DNA of 64,000 bases from assembly GCF_015354345.1 (NCBI RefSeq), contig NZ_JADKYS010000003.1, positions 92,856 through 156,855 of the forward strand, read 5' to 3'. The stretch's first letter is position 1. Every line of letters begins with the position of its first letter. Of the stretch, positions 18,367 through 29,483 are shown piece by piece. Below the pieces are notes generated by a model. The model did no database searches. It had not been told where the DNA came from and saw only the letters and a program-made list of their open reading frames with translations. Source of the DNA: Methylophilus sp. 14 (GTDB lineage: Bacteria > Pseudomonadota > Gammaproteobacteria > Burkholderiales > Methylophilaceae). Made by a program: the position numbers and the translations under genes.

Positions 18367-20175
18367 ATGGCAGCGAATAAACCTTCGATGACCGCTTCGG
18401 AAATTGCACGTGAAACCATTAAACAAATGGCTGTTCGCCGTGTAGAGCCGACGCCGGATAATTACACGCAAATTTATTTTGAGATTGCGGGTAAACCGGC
18501 CAAAGAAGATGCGGCCAGCGCATTACGCAAAGCACTCAAGCAACTACCACATGATACGCTGGAGCAGACCAACTGGATTAACCGCTGGGAAAAACTGCTC
18601 AAACAGGATAACTGGCAGGGCTTGGGTGAGTTGCTGACGGAATCCATGCAGCAGCAGTTAAGTCATTCTACCAAATGGCCCAAAGCGATCCGCACCTTGT
18701 TACAGGCCTGGGATGACAAACGCAGTGGTGTCGATGTTGCCAGAAAGCGCGAAACGCTGGAGCGCGTGCTGATTAATTTTGGTAATGATGAATCTTTGTC
18801 TGACAAGCTGATCGGCATGGCCAATCACTGGTTGCCGGGTGGCGGAGGTGGTGATGGCATTCAGTTAACAGATATTTCTGATGCCGCCACACCAGCCGCA
18901 GCCGTTGAATCGACCAATACAGAGACATTGCCGGCGGATGTGCAGCAGTTTCATGGTGCGTTTACCATTTTACAAACCTTGCTCAAACAGACCTTGCAGT
19001 TGGGGTTAATCCCACGCCTGGAGGGCTACCCTGACTTGCAAACAGAGGCCGTCGCTCTGCAGGAAAGTACTGAGCGCGCCAAAAAGTTGAAAGAGTGGGA
19101 GGCCTTGGCCAAAGCACTCAAGGCTTTGTTGATGCGCGTGGAAGTGATTGGTGCCAAAGAAGACGATGTCCGTGGGGACATTATTGATTTGCTGCATTTG
19201 CTGCTATCGAATATTGGCGAACTGGTGGCTGAAGACAGTTGGTTGAGTGGCCAGGTCTATGCTGTGCAATCGATTATCAGCGGCCCGCTTGATCGCGCCA
19301 AACTCAAACAGGCGGAAAAAAGCCTGAAAGAAGTGGTTTACAAGCAGGGCCTGGTCAAACATAGCCTGGTTGAGGCCAGAAACTCGTTTAAAACCTTGAT
19401 CAGTACCTTTATTGATAAGCTGAAATACATGGGTGAAGCGAGTGAGCTCTACAGCGGCAAGATTGAGAGCTATGCCCAGGAGCTGTCGCAGACAGATGAC
19501 CTGATTAAAATCAACGAACTGGTCAATCATTTGATGCGTGATACCTCGGTGATGCAGACCGATATCATGCGCTCACATGATGATTTGCTCAATCAGCAAC
19601 GCGTGGCAGTGGATACTCAGCAACGCATGGAAAAACTGCAGGAAGAGTTGCAGCAGTTGAGTGAAGTGGTACGTATCGACCAGTTGACGGGCGTGCTCAA
19701 CCGCCGAGGCATGGACGAAGCGTTTAGCACGGAGATTGCCCGTTATCGCCGCAGTGGTGAATTGTTGAGTATTGCTTTGTTGGATATCGATAATTTTAAA
19801 ATGCTGAATGACCAGCATGGGCATGCGGCTGGCGACTCTGCACTTAAACACCTGGCTGGTGTGGTGAAACGTGCTGTCCGGCCGACCGATATCGTCACCA
19901 GGATGGGCGGGGAAGAGTTTGTGGTCATCTTGCCGAATACTAACCTTGAAGAAGCTGTGGTGACGATGAGCCGTTTACAACGTGCGCTGACCAAGGAGTA
20001 TTTTCTCGGCAATAACCAGAAGCTGCTGATTACCTTTAGCGCCGGGGTGGCCTTGTTCAAGACTGAAGATGACGTCAATTCCATTCTGTCACGCGCTGAC
20101 CAGGCCATGTACCTGGCCAAAAAACGTGGTAAAAACCGTGTCATGACTGAGGTTGACCTGCAGGCCAACCCTTAG
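18367..20175 (+). CDS. diguanylate cyclase with long N-terminal helical region
   Basis: Makes the second messenger c-di-GMP from two GTP. The 602-residue protein has an uncharacterised, mostly helical N-terminal part with predicted coiled coils (about 1-430). The C-terminal GGDEF domain (about 435-598) has an intact active-site GGEEF (514-518) and an allosteric inhibitory I-site RPTD (505-508) the usual five residues upstream. No membrane segment or known sensor domain was recognised. The ATG at 18367 has no evident ribosome site. It is monocistronic or leads into the sensor kinase gene 92 nt downstream. Confidence 0.88.
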   Translation: MAANKPSMTASEIARETIKQMAVRRVEPTPDNYTQIYFEIAGKPAKEDAASALRKALKQLPHDTLEQTNWINRWEKLLKQDNWQGLGELLTESMQQQLSHSTKWPKAIRTLLQAWDDKRSGVDVARKRETLERVLINFGNDESLSDKLIGMANHWLPGGGGGDGIQLTDISDAATPAAAVESTNTETLPADVQQFHGAFTILQTLLKQTLQLGLIPRLEGYPDLQTEAVALQESTERAKKLKEWEALAKALKALLMRVEVIGAKEDDVRGDIIDLLHLLLSNIGELVAEDSWLSGQVYAVQSIISGPLDRAKLKQAEKSLKEVVYKQGLVKHSLVEARNSFKTLISTFIDKLKYMGEASELYSGKIESYAQELSQTDDLIKINELVNHLMRDTSVMQTDIMRSHDDLLNQQRVAVDTQQRMEKLQEELQQLSEVVRIDQLTGVLNRRGMDEAFSTEIARYRRSGELLSIALLDIDNFKMLNDQHGHAAGDSALKHLAGVVKRAVRPTDIVTRMGGEEFVVILPNTNLEEAVVTMSRLQRALTKEYFLGNNQKLLITFSAGVALFKTEDDVNSILSRADQAMYLAKKRGKNRVMTEVDLQANP

Positions 20176-20267
20176 GTTAGGCAAGAGGTGTCAACCCGGG
20201 CGCTGGCAGGCATACCCAGTCGCGCCTGGTCATGATATGCTAAGCGGCATCTTGATCGAGGTGCCAT

Positions 20268-21404
20268 GTGACCACTCCTGTTCTCCATACTCCTCCCACT
20301 GCGGGCTCGCCGGCGGATAGCGTCAAAGACGCGTTACACGAAAGCGAACGCCGGTTTTCCGCCATTGTTTCCAGTATTCCCGGCCTGGTGTTCCAGATGC
20401 ATATGACGGCAGATGCGCAAGTAGTCTTTACCTACTTGAGCGAAGGCTGTGAAGCGTTATTGGGGATTCCAGCCGCGGCCTTGCTCAAGGATGCGCAAAC
20501 GCTGTTCAATGCGATGGAGGAGCACTCCGCCAGCCAGTTCAGGCACAATTTGCAAAAATCGGCCCGGCAGCATAAGCGGCTGGATTGGGAAGGTAAAATC
20601 TGGATTGCTGACTGGCAGGACATGAAATGGGTCAATATCCGTGCCACTGTGCAGGATTTAGGACAAGGTGCTGTGCAGTGGGATGGCATTATGCTCAACA
20701 TCAGCCAGAGCAAGCAAGAAAAGCAGGAAATCGAGCAGGCCAGGCGTGACTTGCAGGCGCTAACCGCCCATATTCACCAGGTCAAAGAGCAGGAGCGTGT
20801 CAGTATTGCGCGTGAGATTCATGATGACCTGGGCGGTAACCTCACCGCCATGAAGCTGGGTTTGTCGACCATTATTCAGCAAATCGAAGATAGCCAGCAG
20901 GTCAACATGGAGCAGGCTACCATGCTGCAAGCCATCATCAATCAAACGTTTGATGCTGTACATCGTATCTCTGGCAACCTGCGCCCCAATATCCTCGACC
21001 TGGGATTAGTGGATGCGTTGGAATGGCAGGTGAGCCAGTTCAAAAAGCAATTAGGCATTACTGCCAGGTTTGTGACCAATTGCCACGATCTGGAGTGTGA
21101 TCCAGACCAGTCTATGGCGCTGTTCCGTATCTGCCAGGAAGCACTATCCAATATTGCCAAATATGCGCAGGCGGACCAGGTGTCTGTCGAGTTGTCACTG
21201 GTGGACCAAGCCTTGTTCATGACGATTTCTGATAATGGCGTGGGCATCGCCCCTGCGGATAAGATCAAACCTAATTCGTTTGGTTTGCGCGGCATGCAGG
21301 AGCGTGCGGCTGCGTTGGGTGGTGAATGTCATATAGAGGCCTCATCAAGTGGACCTGGTACTTGTATACATGTGCGTGCGCCATTCATGGCGATCGCGTC
21401 GTGA
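20268..21404 (+). CDS. PAS-domain sensor histidine kinase (NarX/LiaS-type)
   Basis: A soluble 378-residue two-component kinase. It has an N-terminal PAS domain (about 25-145), a HisKA_3 dimerisation segment with phosphorylatable His185 in REIHDDLGGN, and an HATPase domain (about 280-373) with an N-box near EALSNIAKYA and SDNGVGIAP as G1. It starts at GTG 20268, because the nearby ATG at 20266 is out of frame; a gaggtg ribosome site supports the GTG. No membrane segments, so the signal is likely cytoplasmic. The cognate regulator gene starts 74 nt downstream. Confidence 0.88.
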   Translation: MTTPVLHTPPTAGSPADSVKDALHESERRFSAIVSSIPGLVFQMHMTADAQVVFTYLSEGCEALLGIPAAALLKDAQTLFNAMEEHSASQFRHNLQKSARQHKRLDWEGKIWIADWQDMKWVNIRATVQDLGQGAVQWDGIMLNISQSKQEKQEIEQARRDLQALTAHIHQVKEQERVSIAREIHDDLGGNLTAMKLGLSTIIQQIEDSQQVNMEQATMLQAIINQTFDAVHRISGNLRPNILDLGLVDALEWQVSQFKKQLGITARFVTNCHDLECDPDQSMALFRICQEALSNIAKYAQADQVSVELSLVDQALFMTISDNGVGIAPADKIKPNSFGLRGMQERAAALGGECHIEASSSGPGTCIHVRAPFMAIAS

Positions 21405-21478
21405 CAGAAATGCAGATGCGTTTTACAATCGCAGTCATAAAATGACCAATGTCACATTGGCAACGTTGAGGGAATAGC

Positions 21479-22117
21479 TTGGATACAAAAATTAAAGTCA
21501 TTATTGTCGATGACCACGCCATTTTACGCTCTGGCATCAAGCAGATATTGATCGCCAGTGGTGATATTGAAGTGGTAGGGGAGGCGGAAAATGTGGCGCA
21601 GGCCATTAAATGCGTGCGTGAGACACCTGCCGACGTCATGCTGCTGGATATTTCCTTGCCGGACAAAACCGGTATTGAAGCGCTTAAATTGATTAAACGT
21701 GAAAATGCGGCGTTGAACATCCTCATGCTGTCCATGTATATGGAAGAGCAATATGCCGTACGTTCCATCCGTTCTGGTGCCTCTGGCTATCTGTGCAAGC
21801 ATACGGCGTCAGAAGAGTTGCTCACGGCGATTCACACACTGGCCAAAGGCAAAAAATACATTACGCCTAATGTGGCAGAGATTCTGGCCGAGCAGGTCGG
21901 TAACGACCATGCTGTGGCGCCACACGAGGCGTTGTCTGATCGCGAGTTCCAGGTCATGCGGTTAATTGCTTCAGGAAATTCGGTGAGTGAAATTGCCGAT
22001 AAACTGGCCTTGTCGGTGAAGACTGTCAGCATGTATCGCGCACGCTTGCTGGAAAAAATGCAATTGAAACACAATGCGGATATCACGCATTATGCGATTA
22101 AAAACCAGTTGGTATAA
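21479..22117 (+). CDS. LuxR/NarL-type response regulator
   Basis: A 212-residue DNA-binding regulator with a receiver domain (acidic pocket Asp11-Asp12, phosphorylation site Asp57 in MLLDISLPD) and a C-terminal LuxR helix-turn-helix (about 148-208). It starts at TTG 21479, supported by the gaggg ribosome site 7 nt upstream and by the DTKIKVIIVDDH start of the receiver fold. It pairs with the preceding HisKA_3 kinase. Targets are unknown; the adjoining diguanylate cyclase is a candidate. Confidence 0.9.
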   Translation: MDTKIKVIIVDDHAILRSGIKQILIASGDIEVVGEAENVAQAIKCVRETPADVMLLDISLPDKTGIEALKLIKRENAALNILMLSMYMEEQYAVRSIRSGASGYLCKHTASEELLTAIHTLAKGKKYITPNVAEILAEQVGNDHAVAPHEALSDREFQVMRLIASGNSVSEIADKLALSVKTVSMYRARLLEKMQLKHNADITHYAIKNQLV

Positions 22118-22133
22118 TCATTGAAAACACAAT

Positions 22134-22160
22134 AAAAAGGCCTCTATAAGAGGCCTTTTT
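22134..22160. terminator. bidirectional terminator between the response regulator gene and pgi
   Basis: AAAAAGGCCTCT and AGAGGCCTTTTT are perfect reverse complements around a 3-nt centre. The T-run on the right serves the regulator gene and the A-run on the left serves pgi on the minus strand, which ends at 22178. Confidence 0.92.
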
Positions 22161-22177
22161 ATTTATTAATCAATTTA

Positions 22178-23830
22178 CTAGGAGATTTTCTTCGCGTAAT
22201 TGATTAAGCCATTGGTTGAGCTGTCGAAGCTGGTGACGGCATCAGGCGTGGTCAGCTGTGGCAGAATCTGGCTGGCAATTTGTTTACCGTATTCCACGCC
22301 CCACTGGTCGTAGCTGTTGATGTCCCAGATGATGCCTTGTACGAAGATTTTATGTTCATACAGCGCGATCAGCTTACCCAAGGTGTAAGGCGTCAATTGC
22401 TTGAACACGATAGAGGTGGTCGGGCGATTACCTTCAAATACTTTGTGTGGCAGCAGGTCTTCCAGTGCTGCACCGCTCATGCCTTGTTTTTCCAGTTCAG
22501 CACGAGCTTCTTCGCGGGTTTTACCCAGCATCAGCGCTTGGGTCTGGGCCAGGAAGTTCGCCAGCAGAATTTTGTGGTGCTGGTCATCCGGACTGCCGAC
22601 TTTATAGTGGCTGTTGGCTGGCATCAGGAAGTCGGCTGGTACCATTTGGGTGCCCTGGTGGATCAACTGGTAAAACGCGTGCTGGCCATTGGTGCCTGCT
22701 TCGCCCCAGATCACCGGGCCGGTTTTATAGCTGACACGGCTGCCGTCACGGCAGATAAATTTGCCGTTACTTTCCATATCCGCCTGTTGCAAATAAGCGG
22801 CAAAGCGTGACATGCCTTGATCGTAAGGCAGGATGGCATGGGTGTCGACATGGAAGAAGTTGTTATACCAGACACCGAGCAAGGCCATGATGACTGGCAT
22901 GTTTTGCTCCAGCGGGGCTGTCTGGAAGTGCTGGTCCATGGCGTGACCACCGGCCAGTAACTGCTCGAAGTTATCCATGCCCACATAAAGGGCGATAGAC
23001 AGGCCAATCGCAGACCACAGGGAGTAGCGACCGCCAACCCAGTCCCAGAAGGCGAACATGTTATTGGTATCAATACCGAACGCTTGTACGGCTGTGGCAT
23101 TGGTAGACAGGGCTACAAAGTGCTTGGCGACGTGTTGGTCTTGTTTGGCCGCATTGAGGAACCAGCGACGTGCAGAATGTGCATTGGTCATGGTTTCCTG
23201 GGTGGTGAACGTTTTGGAGGCCACAATAAACAGCGTAGTCTCAGGATTGCAGCTCTCCAGCACGCGCATCAGATGGGCGCCATCAATGTTGGAGACGAAA
23301 TGTGCTTTCAAATCTGGGCTGGCATAAGGCTTTAATGCATCACAAGCCATCACCGGGCCAAGGTCGGAGCCGCCAATACCAATATTCACGATGTCAGTAA
23401 TGCGTTTGCCGGTAAAGCCTGTCCATTGGCCACCACGCACCTGCTCGGTAAAGCTGCGCATCTGTGCCAGAACGGCATTCACGTCAGGCATCACATCTTT
23501 GCCATCCACCAGGACTGGCGTGTTGCTGCGGTTGCGCAGGGCAGTGTGCAAGACGGCACGGTTTTCAGTGATGTTGATTTTTTCGCCGCTAAACATGCGG
23601 CTGCGCCATTGTTCGATATTGGAGTCACGCGCCAACTGGAACAGCTGGGCCAAAGTTTCTTTGGTAATACGGTGCTTGGAGTAGTCGAGCAGGATGTCTT
23701 CGACGGTTAAGCTAAATTCTTCAAAGCGTTTTGGATTTTGTTTGAACAGGTCGCGCATTTGAACATCGCGCATTTCAATTTGATGCTGGTTCAGCGCGTG
23801 CCAGCTCGGGTGTGTGGTTAGTTTTGCCAT
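22178..23830 (-). CDS. pgi: glucose-6-phosphate isomerase
   Basis: Interconverts glucose-6-phosphate and fructose-6-phosphate. In a methylotroph it links hexose made by the ribulose monophosphate cycle to glucose-6-phosphate oxidation and to glycogen. The 550-residue protein has the expected [21 protein letters not shown] and [13 protein letters not shown] signature segments, the last holding the binding and catalytic region. It is followed by a terminator and preceded, 118 nt away, by glgB on the same strand. Confidence 0.96.
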   Translation of the reverse strand: MAKLTTHPSWHALNQHQIEMRDVQMRDLFKQNPKRFEEFSLTVEDILLDYSKHRITKETLAQLFQLARDSNIEQWRSRMFSGEKINITENRAVLHTALRNRSNTPVLVDGKDVMPDVNAVLAQMRSFTEQVRGGQWTGFTGKRITDIVNIGIGGSDLGPVMACDALKPYASPDLKAHFVSNIDGAHLMRVLESCNPETTLFIVASKTFTTQETMTNAHSARRWFLNAAKQDQHVAKHFVALSTNATAVQAFGIDTNNMFAFWDWVGGRYSLWSAIGLSIALYVGMDNFEQLLAGGHAMDQHFQTAPLEQNMPVIMALLGVWYNNFFHVDTHAILPYDQGMSRFAAYLQQADMESNGKFICRDGSRVSYKTGPVIWGEAGTNGQHAFYQLIHQGTQMVPADFLMPANSHYKVGSPDDQHHKILLANFLAQTQALMLGKTREEARAELEKQGMSGAALEDLLPHKVFEGNRPTTSIVFKQLTPYTLGKLIALYEHKIFVQGIIWDINSYDQWGVEYGKQIASQILPQLTTPDAVTSFDSSTNGLINYAKKIS

Positions 23831-23948
23831 GTTATGTTGTTGCTATCGTTTTCAAGTCAATTAATTTTATAGGGCGCGCAAACATTAAATGTGCCATGCG
23901 CTGCCAAAATCTGTACTGCAAGGTTGCATTTGCAACCAGTTTAACCAG

Positions 23949-26180
23949 CTATTGTAACTGAAGTATGACACCAGCCAGTGGCGGCAAGTTAAGGCTAATA
24001 GAGGCCGGATGTTCCATCCATGGGACGGGATCGCTTTGACAGCCATGACCATTACCGAAATTGCTACCACCATAACAAGCGGCATCACTGTTTAACACTT
24101 CCTGATAGTAACCCGATTGTGGTACGCCCAAACGATATTGATGGCGCGGTACTGGTGTGAAATTTAACACTATTATAACAAAACTATGGTCATTGCCGCG
24201 TCTGATGTAGCTCAATATTGATTGGGCTGCATCCTCGCAATCTATCCATTGAAAGCCTTGCACGTCAAAATCATGCGCGTGTAGCGCCGGATGCTGGCGA
24301 TAAAGCTGGTTGAGGTCACGGCTTAATGCCTGTATGCCCCTGTGCAAGGCATGGTCAGGGGTGGATGCTTCAAGCAAGTGCCAGTCCAGGCTCTGGTTGA
24401 CGCTCCATTCACGGCTTTGACCAAACTCGTTACCCATAAAGTTAAGTTTTTTGCCTGGCATGGTCATTTGCATGGTTTGCAGCAGGCGCAGGTTAGAGAA
24501 TTTTTGCCAGGTATCGCCGGGCATTTTCTCCAGCAGGGACTTTTTGCCGTGCACCACTTCATCATGCGAGAAGGGTAGTACAAAGTTCTCAGAATAAGCG
24601 TACATCTGGCCAAAAGTCAGGCGGTTGTGATGATATTGGCGATAGACTGGATCCAGTTGCATATAGGTCAAGACATCGTTCATCCAGCCCATGTTCCATT
24701 TCATGCTGAATCCCAGCCCGCCAGCATAGACCGGGCGCGACACTGCCGGCCAGGCAGTCGACTCTTCCGCAATGGTGAGCACTCCCGGGAAACGTTCACC
24801 TACCATCATGTTGAGCTGTTTCAAGAACTCGATCACATCCAGGTTTTCGCGGCCGCCATAAGCATTAGGTAGCCATTCGCCGTCTTTGCGCGAGTAGTCC
24901 AGATAGAGCATGGACGCCACTGCATCCACGCGCAAGCCGTCAATATGAAACTCTTGCAGCCAGTAATAGGCGTTACTCAGCAAAAAGCTACGCACTTCAT
25001 TGCGGCCGTAATTGAAAATATAGGTGCCCCAGTCCATGTGTTCGCCCAGTCTGGGGTCAGCATGTTCATACAAGGCCGTACCGTCAAAACGCGCCAGCGC
25101 CCAGTCATCTTTAGGGAAGTGCCCGGGCACCCAGTCAAGAATCACGCCGATATTAGCCGCATGACAGCGATCAATAAAATACTTTAAATCATCCGGGCTG
25201 CCGTAGCGCTGGGTGGGTGCAAAATATCCGGTGACCTGGTAGCCCCAGGATTCGTTGAGTGGATGCTCGGCAATGGGCAGTAGTTCGATATGGGTGTAGC
25301 CCATGTCGGTCAGGTGCGGAATCAATGCATCTGCCATGGCGCGGTAGCTCAGGAAATGGCCATTGCGGTCACGTTGCCAGCTCCCCAAGTGTACTTCGTA
25401 ACAGTTAAAAGGCGCATGCAGCCAGTCCCGCTGCTGGCGTTGTTGCTGCCACGTGTCATCCTGCCAGGTGTAATGGCTCTGGCAAATGCGGTTGGCGGTA
25501 CCTGGCCTGGCTTCAAAGGCCTTGCCATACGGGTCCGCTTTGACCATGACATAGCCATGTTCGCGATTGCGGATTTCAAATTTGTATAAATCGTGCTCGG
25601 TCAGATGCGGAATAAACAGTTCCCACACGCCGCTACTACCGAGTACACGCATGGCATGTACGCGGCCATCCCACTGGTTAAAGCTGCCAACGACGCTGAC
25701 ACGCTCGGCATTGGGGGCCCAGACTGCAAACCTGACGCCAGGCACATCGTTGACCGTCATGGGGATGGCCCCCAGCGTATTGTAAGCCTCAAATAACCTG
25801 CCTTCGGCAAACAGGTGCAGGTCATCTGCAGATAGCGTGCTGCCTAAGCTGTAGGTGTCGACAGTTTCATAACTGTCAGTGTGTTTATGCGGCTGTATTT
25901 TGAGATGGGCAGGCGTGTTGACAGCTGTGGTTGATGTGTAAAGAAACAGGCCTTGTGGATGCTTGAGTGTCATGGCCTGCCAGGCATCATTAATCCTGAC
26001 CCACACCTTTTCGGCATTCGGTAGAAAAACGCGCACATGCCATGTATTTTGCTGGCTATCTGCGTGCACACCCAGGTATTCAAAAGGGTTGTGATGCGTC
26101 GCGTCTAGAATACGCTGCAGGTGCAAGGTGTCTGGATGGTGGGTGGCTGAAGGTTTGACTGTCATGCTAGCAATGTCCAT
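23949..26180 (-). CDS. glgB: 1,4-alpha-glucan branching enzyme
   Basis: Introduces alpha-1,6 branches into glycogen. The 743-residue GH13 protein has an N-terminal domain, a CBM48 module (about 130-230; FNQWDGR) and a catalytic barrel. Expected catalytic residues are present: Asp419 in GLRVDAVAS and the Glu pair 472-473 in AEEST, with DWVPGHF and FSHDE as further motifs. The start at 26180 (MDIAS) or five codons in (MTVKP) are both possible. It diverges from glgC across about 200 bp that must hold both promoters; I could not pick out convincing boxes there. Confidence 0.95.
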   Translation of the reverse strand: MDIASMTVKPSATHHPDTLHLQRILDATHHNPFEYLGVHADSQQNTWHVRVFLPNAEKVWVRINDAWQAMTLKHPQGLFLYTSTTAVNTPAHLKIQPHKHTDSYETVDTYSLGSTLSADDLHLFAEGRLFEAYNTLGAIPMTVNDVPGVRFAVWAPNAERVSVVGSFNQWDGRVHAMRVLGSSGVWELFIPHLTEHDLYKFEIRNREHGYVMVKADPYGKAFEARPGTANRICQSHYTWQDDTWQQQRQQRDWLHAPFNCYEVHLGSWQRDRNGHFLSYRAMADALIPHLTDMGYTHIELLPIAEHPLNESWGYQVTGYFAPTQRYGSPDDLKYFIDRCHAANIGVILDWVPGHFPKDDWALARFDGTALYEHADPRLGEHMDWGTYIFNYGRNEVRSFLLSNAYYWLQEFHIDGLRVDAVASMLYLDYSRKDGEWLPNAYGGRENLDVIEFLKQLNMMVGERFPGVLTIAEESTAWPAVSRPVYAGGLGFSMKWNMGWMNDVLTYMQLDPVYRQYHHNRLTFGQMYAYSENFVLPFSHDEVVHGKKSLLEKMPGDTWQKFSNLRLLQTMQMTMPGKKLNFMGNEFGQSREWSVNQSLDWHLLEASTPDHALHRGIQALSRDLNQLYRQHPALHAHDFDVQGFQWIDCEDAAQSILSYIRRGNDHSFVIIVLNFTPVPRHQYRLGVPQSGYYQEVLNSDAACYGGSNFGNGHGCQSDPVPWMEHPASISLNLPPLAGVILQLQ

Positions 26181-26382
26181 TTGACTAGCCTCAATCCTAT
26201 CAAAAAAAGTTAAGATTTACGTCATTTATCACTGAAAATATCGTTGTCTTTACCCGAATTATCATGCAGACTGTGGGTGTCGGACCTGCGGTTACCAAGC
26301 GTTGTGTCGTCTCTACCGAAACTCACATCGCTGCGCATGACTTCGGGCTGATTTTCAGGATCAGAAAAACAGGAACAGCATC

Positions 26383-27705
26383 ATGTCTCAAGCAGCAGAG
26401 TTTATCGAACGTCGTAAAAGCAACCGGCGGCAAGAACGTCCTTCTGACCGCTTTATCAGTAACCTGACCAAAAATACCGTCGCGATTATCCTGGCCGGTG
26501 GCCGCGGTAGCCGCTTGAAAAACCTGACTGATTGGCGAGCGAAGCCTGCAGTGCAGTTTGGCGGCAAGTTCCGCATTATCGATTTCCCGCTTTCTAATTG
26601 CATTAACTCTGGCATCCGCCGCATCAATGTTGCCACGCAATACAAGGCACAAAGCCTGATTCAGCACGTACAGCGTGGCTGGGGCTTCTTGCGCGGTGAG
26701 TTTAATGAGTACGTCAACATCATCCCGGCGCAGCAACGCTTAGGAGAAGAGTGGTACAAAGGTACGGCAGATGCCGTATACCAAAACATCGATTTGTTGC
26801 GCGAGAATGGTGGCGAATACATTTTGGTGCTCGCAGGTGACCATATTTATAAAATGGACTACGGCAAAATGTTGGCAACCCACGCGCGCAGCAATGCGGA
26901 TATGACCATTGCCTGCATTAATGTGCCACTAGAAGATGCCAAAGGCTTTGGCGTGCTGGAGGTAGATAGCACAGACCGCGTGGTGGCGTTTGACGAAAAA
27001 CCGGCCAATCCCAAGCCGACGCCGAATAACCCTGACGTGGCCTTTGCCAGTATGGGTATTTATGTGTTTAACGCCAAGTTTCTCTATGAGCAATTAATCA
27101 GGGATGCTTATGACCGTAAATCTAACCATGATTTCGGCCAGGATATTATCCCTTACATCATCAAAAAATATAAAGTGCAGGCGCACCGTTTTGTCGATAG
27201 CTGCGTGGGCGCGCAAAGTGATAATTATTATTGGCGCGATGTCGGTACCATCGATGCTTACTGGGAAGCCAATATGGAGCTGACCAAGGTGATTCCTGAG
27301 CTTAACCTGTATGACAGTGATTGGCCTATCTGGACTTACCAGGAGCAATTACCACCGGCTAAATTTGTGTTTAAAGACGAAGGCCGTACCGGCAAGGCGA
27401 CGGATTCACTGGTGTCTGGCGGTTGCCTGATCAGCGGCTCATGTGTTTCAAACTCGGTGTTGTTCTCGGGTGTGCATGTCGCTGATTATTCTGACCTGGA
27501 TGGCGCGGTTGTGTTGCCCAAAGTGAAGATTAATGAAGGTGTCGTCATGCGCAATGCGGTGATTGACCGTGGTTGCGAGATCCCGGCTGGCATGCATATT
27601 GGTGTGGACCTGGAACGCGACAGAAAACGCTTTTATGTGTCGGAAAAAGGCATCGTGTTGGTGACGCCAGACATGTTGGGACAGGATTTGTACCGTGTGA
27701 AGTAG
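26383..27705 (+). CDS. glgC: glucose-1-phosphate adenylyltransferase
   Basis: Makes ADP-glucose, the donor for glycogen synthesis. The 440-residue protein has the N-terminal pyrophosphorylase motif [14 protein letters not shown], the [15 protein letters not shown] block and the left-handed beta-helix domain at the C-terminus (about 310-430). An N-terminal tail of about 30 charged residues precedes the catalytic core. A strong ribosome site (aggaacagc) precedes the ATG. It opens the glgC-GH57-malQ-glk unit. The glycogen synthase gene glgA is not in this window. Confidence 0.95.
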   Translation: MSQAAEFIERRKSNRRQERPSDRFISNLTKNTVAIILAGGRGSRLKNLTDWRAKPAVQFGGKFRIIDFPLSNCINSGIRRINVATQYKAQSLIQHVQRGWGFLRGEFNEYVNIIPAQQRLGEEWYKGTADAVYQNIDLLRENGGEYILVLAGDHIYKMDYGKMLATHARSNADMTIACINVPLEDAKGFGVLEVDSTDRVVAFDEKPANPKPTPNNPDVAFASMGIYVFNAKFLYEQLIRDAYDRKSNHDFGQDIIPYIIKKYKVQAHRFVDSCVGAQSDNYYWRDVGTIDAYWEANMELTKVIPELNLYDSDWPIWTYQEQLPPAKFVFKDEGRTGKATDSLVSGGCLISGSCVSNSVLFSGVHVADYSDLDGAVVLPKVKINEGVVMRNAVIDRGCEIPAGMHIGVDLERDRKRFYVSEKGIVLVTPDMLGQDLYRVK

Positions 27706-27748
27706 TGTCAATCTTAGAGTGAGGTAACGATGGAAAAGAGGTTGAGGG

Positions 27749-29455
27749 ATGTCCGATAAAAAATTGTTGTTGAATCTGTATTGGCACATGCATCAACCTG
27801 ACTATCGCGACTTGGTCACCGGCGAATATGTGCTGCCGTGGACCTACCTGCACGCACTCAAAGACTATAGCGATATGGCTTATCACCTGGAGCAGAACAA
27901 GGCGGCCAGGGTGAGTTTCAATTTTGTGCCTATTTTGGTCGAGCAATTACAGGATTATGCCGAGCAGTCGCGTGCTGGTGAATGGCGCGACCCCTTGTTG
28001 CGCTTACTGGCCAATCCCGACCTCGACAATATTACCGATGCTGAATGCCAGCTCATCGTGGATAGCTGCTTTAAAGCGCACCATGAAAAAATGCTGAGCC
28101 CGTTTCCGCATTACCAGCGCCTGCTGAAGTTATATGAACTGGTGGCGCCGATTATGCAAAATGGCCAGTTCCATTACCTGTCTGCGCAATACAAGGCCGA
28201 TTTGCTGGTCTGGTACCACCTGGCCTGGACGGGCGAGGGTTTGCGGCGCAAAAACAAGACTGTGCAGGCACTCATGCAAAAAGGCTTGCTGTTTACGCTA
28301 CAGGACCGCCAGGCATTGCTAGGTGTGATTAGCGAAACCCTGCAAGGGATTTTGCCGCGCTACCAGGCCTTGTTGGCAAAAGGCCAGATCGAGATGTCTA
28401 CCACGCCTTATTACCATCCGATTTTGCCTTTGCTGATTGACTTGAAAAGTACACGTGATGCCATGCCAGAGGCGCCTTTGCCGCATTCGTCGAATTACCC
28501 GGATGGCTATACACGGGCGATTGCGCATGTGGAGGCCGCCCAGCGTTATCATGAAGAAATCTTTGGTCAAAAAGCAGCTGGCATGTGGCCTGCCGAAGGG
28601 GCTGTTTCACATGCTGCACTATCGTTGCTCGCCGAGGAGGGGGTGGCTTGGGCCGCCACTGGGCAAGGCGTACTGGCCAATAGCCTGCGCAAATTAGGCT
28701 TGGCACATGAGCAGGCTCAAGACTATCTCTATCAGCCCTATAAGGTGACTAATGGTCAGCAAGACATTGTGTGCTTTTTCCGCGATGACCATCTGTCAGA
28801 CAAAATCGGTTTTGAGTATTCCAAGCAATATGCCAGTGAAGCCGTGCATGATTTTGTGCAGTCGCTGGAGCATATTCTTGCCAACAGCGAAGATCAGACG
28901 CCGGTGGTGAGTGTGATTCTGGATGGCGAAAATGCCTGGGAATATTATCCTTACAACGGTTTTTACTTTTTGCAGGAGCTTTACCAGGCCCTGGCGACGC
29001 ATGATGCTATCCAGATGACCACGTTTAGTGATGTGCTGGTCATGCAGCAAGCGAAGCAATTGCCAGAGCCCAGGTTGCTCAATGATATTTGTGCCGGGAG
29101 TTGGGTGTATGGCACATTTAGTACCTGGATAGGTGAAGTGGCGAAAAACCGCGCCTGGGATTTGCTGTGTGAAGCCAAACGGCAATATGACCAGCATGTG
29201 CATGAATTGTCTGCCACTGCCAAAGAGAAATGCCAGCAACAACTGGCGCTGTGTGAAGGCTCGGACTGGTTCTGGTGGTTCGGCGACTATAACAATGCGC
29301 AGAGCGTACAAAGTTTTGACCAGCTATACCGCCGCAACCTGAGCAACCTCTATCAGTTGCTGGGCCTGGCGCCGCCCGCGCATTTGTCGCAACCCATCAG
29401 CCTGGGTGGCGGTGACGCCGAAAATGCAGGCACCATGCGTCGCGGGCAGTCCTGA
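27749..29455 (+). CDS. glycoside hydrolase family 57 alpha-glucan enzyme
   Basis: A 568-residue GH57 protein acting on alpha-glucans, either as an amylase or a glucanotransferase; sequence alone does not decide. It opens with the family signature YWHMHQPDYRD. The likely nucleophile Glu lies in MWPAEGAVS and the acid/base Asp in VILDGENAWEYY. No signal peptide, so it acts on intracellular glycogen or maltodextrin. It lies 43 nt after glgC and 28 nt before malQ. Confidence 0.9.
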   Translation: MSDKKLLLNLYWHMHQPDYRDLVTGEYVLPWTYLHALKDYSDMAYHLEQNKAARVSFNFVPILVEQLQDYAEQSRAGEWRDPLLRLLANPDLDNITDAECQLIVDSCFKAHHEKMLSPFPHYQRLLKLYELVAPIMQNGQFHYLSAQYKADLLVWYHLAWTGEGLRRKNKTVQALMQKGLLFTLQDRQALLGVISETLQGILPRYQALLAKGQIEMSTTPYYHPILPLLIDLKSTRDAMPEAPLPHSSNYPDGYTRAIAHVEAAQRYHEEIFGQKAAGMWPAEGAVSHAALSLLAEEGVAWAATGQGVLANSLRKLGLAHEQAQDYLYQPYKVTNGQQDIVCFFRDDHLSDKIGFEYSKQYASEAVHDFVQSLEHILANSEDQTPVVSVILDGENAWEYYPYNGFYFLQELYQALATHDAIQMTTFSDVLVMQQAKQLPEPRLLNDICAGSWVYGTFSTWIGEVAKNRAWDLLCEAKRQYDQHVHELSATAKEKCQQQLALCEGSDWFWWFGDYNNAQSVQSFDQLYRRNLSNLYQLLGLAPPAHLSQPISLGGGDAENAGTMRRGQS

Positions 29456-29483
29456 CCGATTTTATTTTCTGAATGCCAATCTC

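Noticed and set aside
29406-29483. N-terminal extension of malQ
   Set aside because: It would overlap the end of the GH57 gene by 50 bp, has no ribosome site, and its residues do not resemble the start of amylomaltases.
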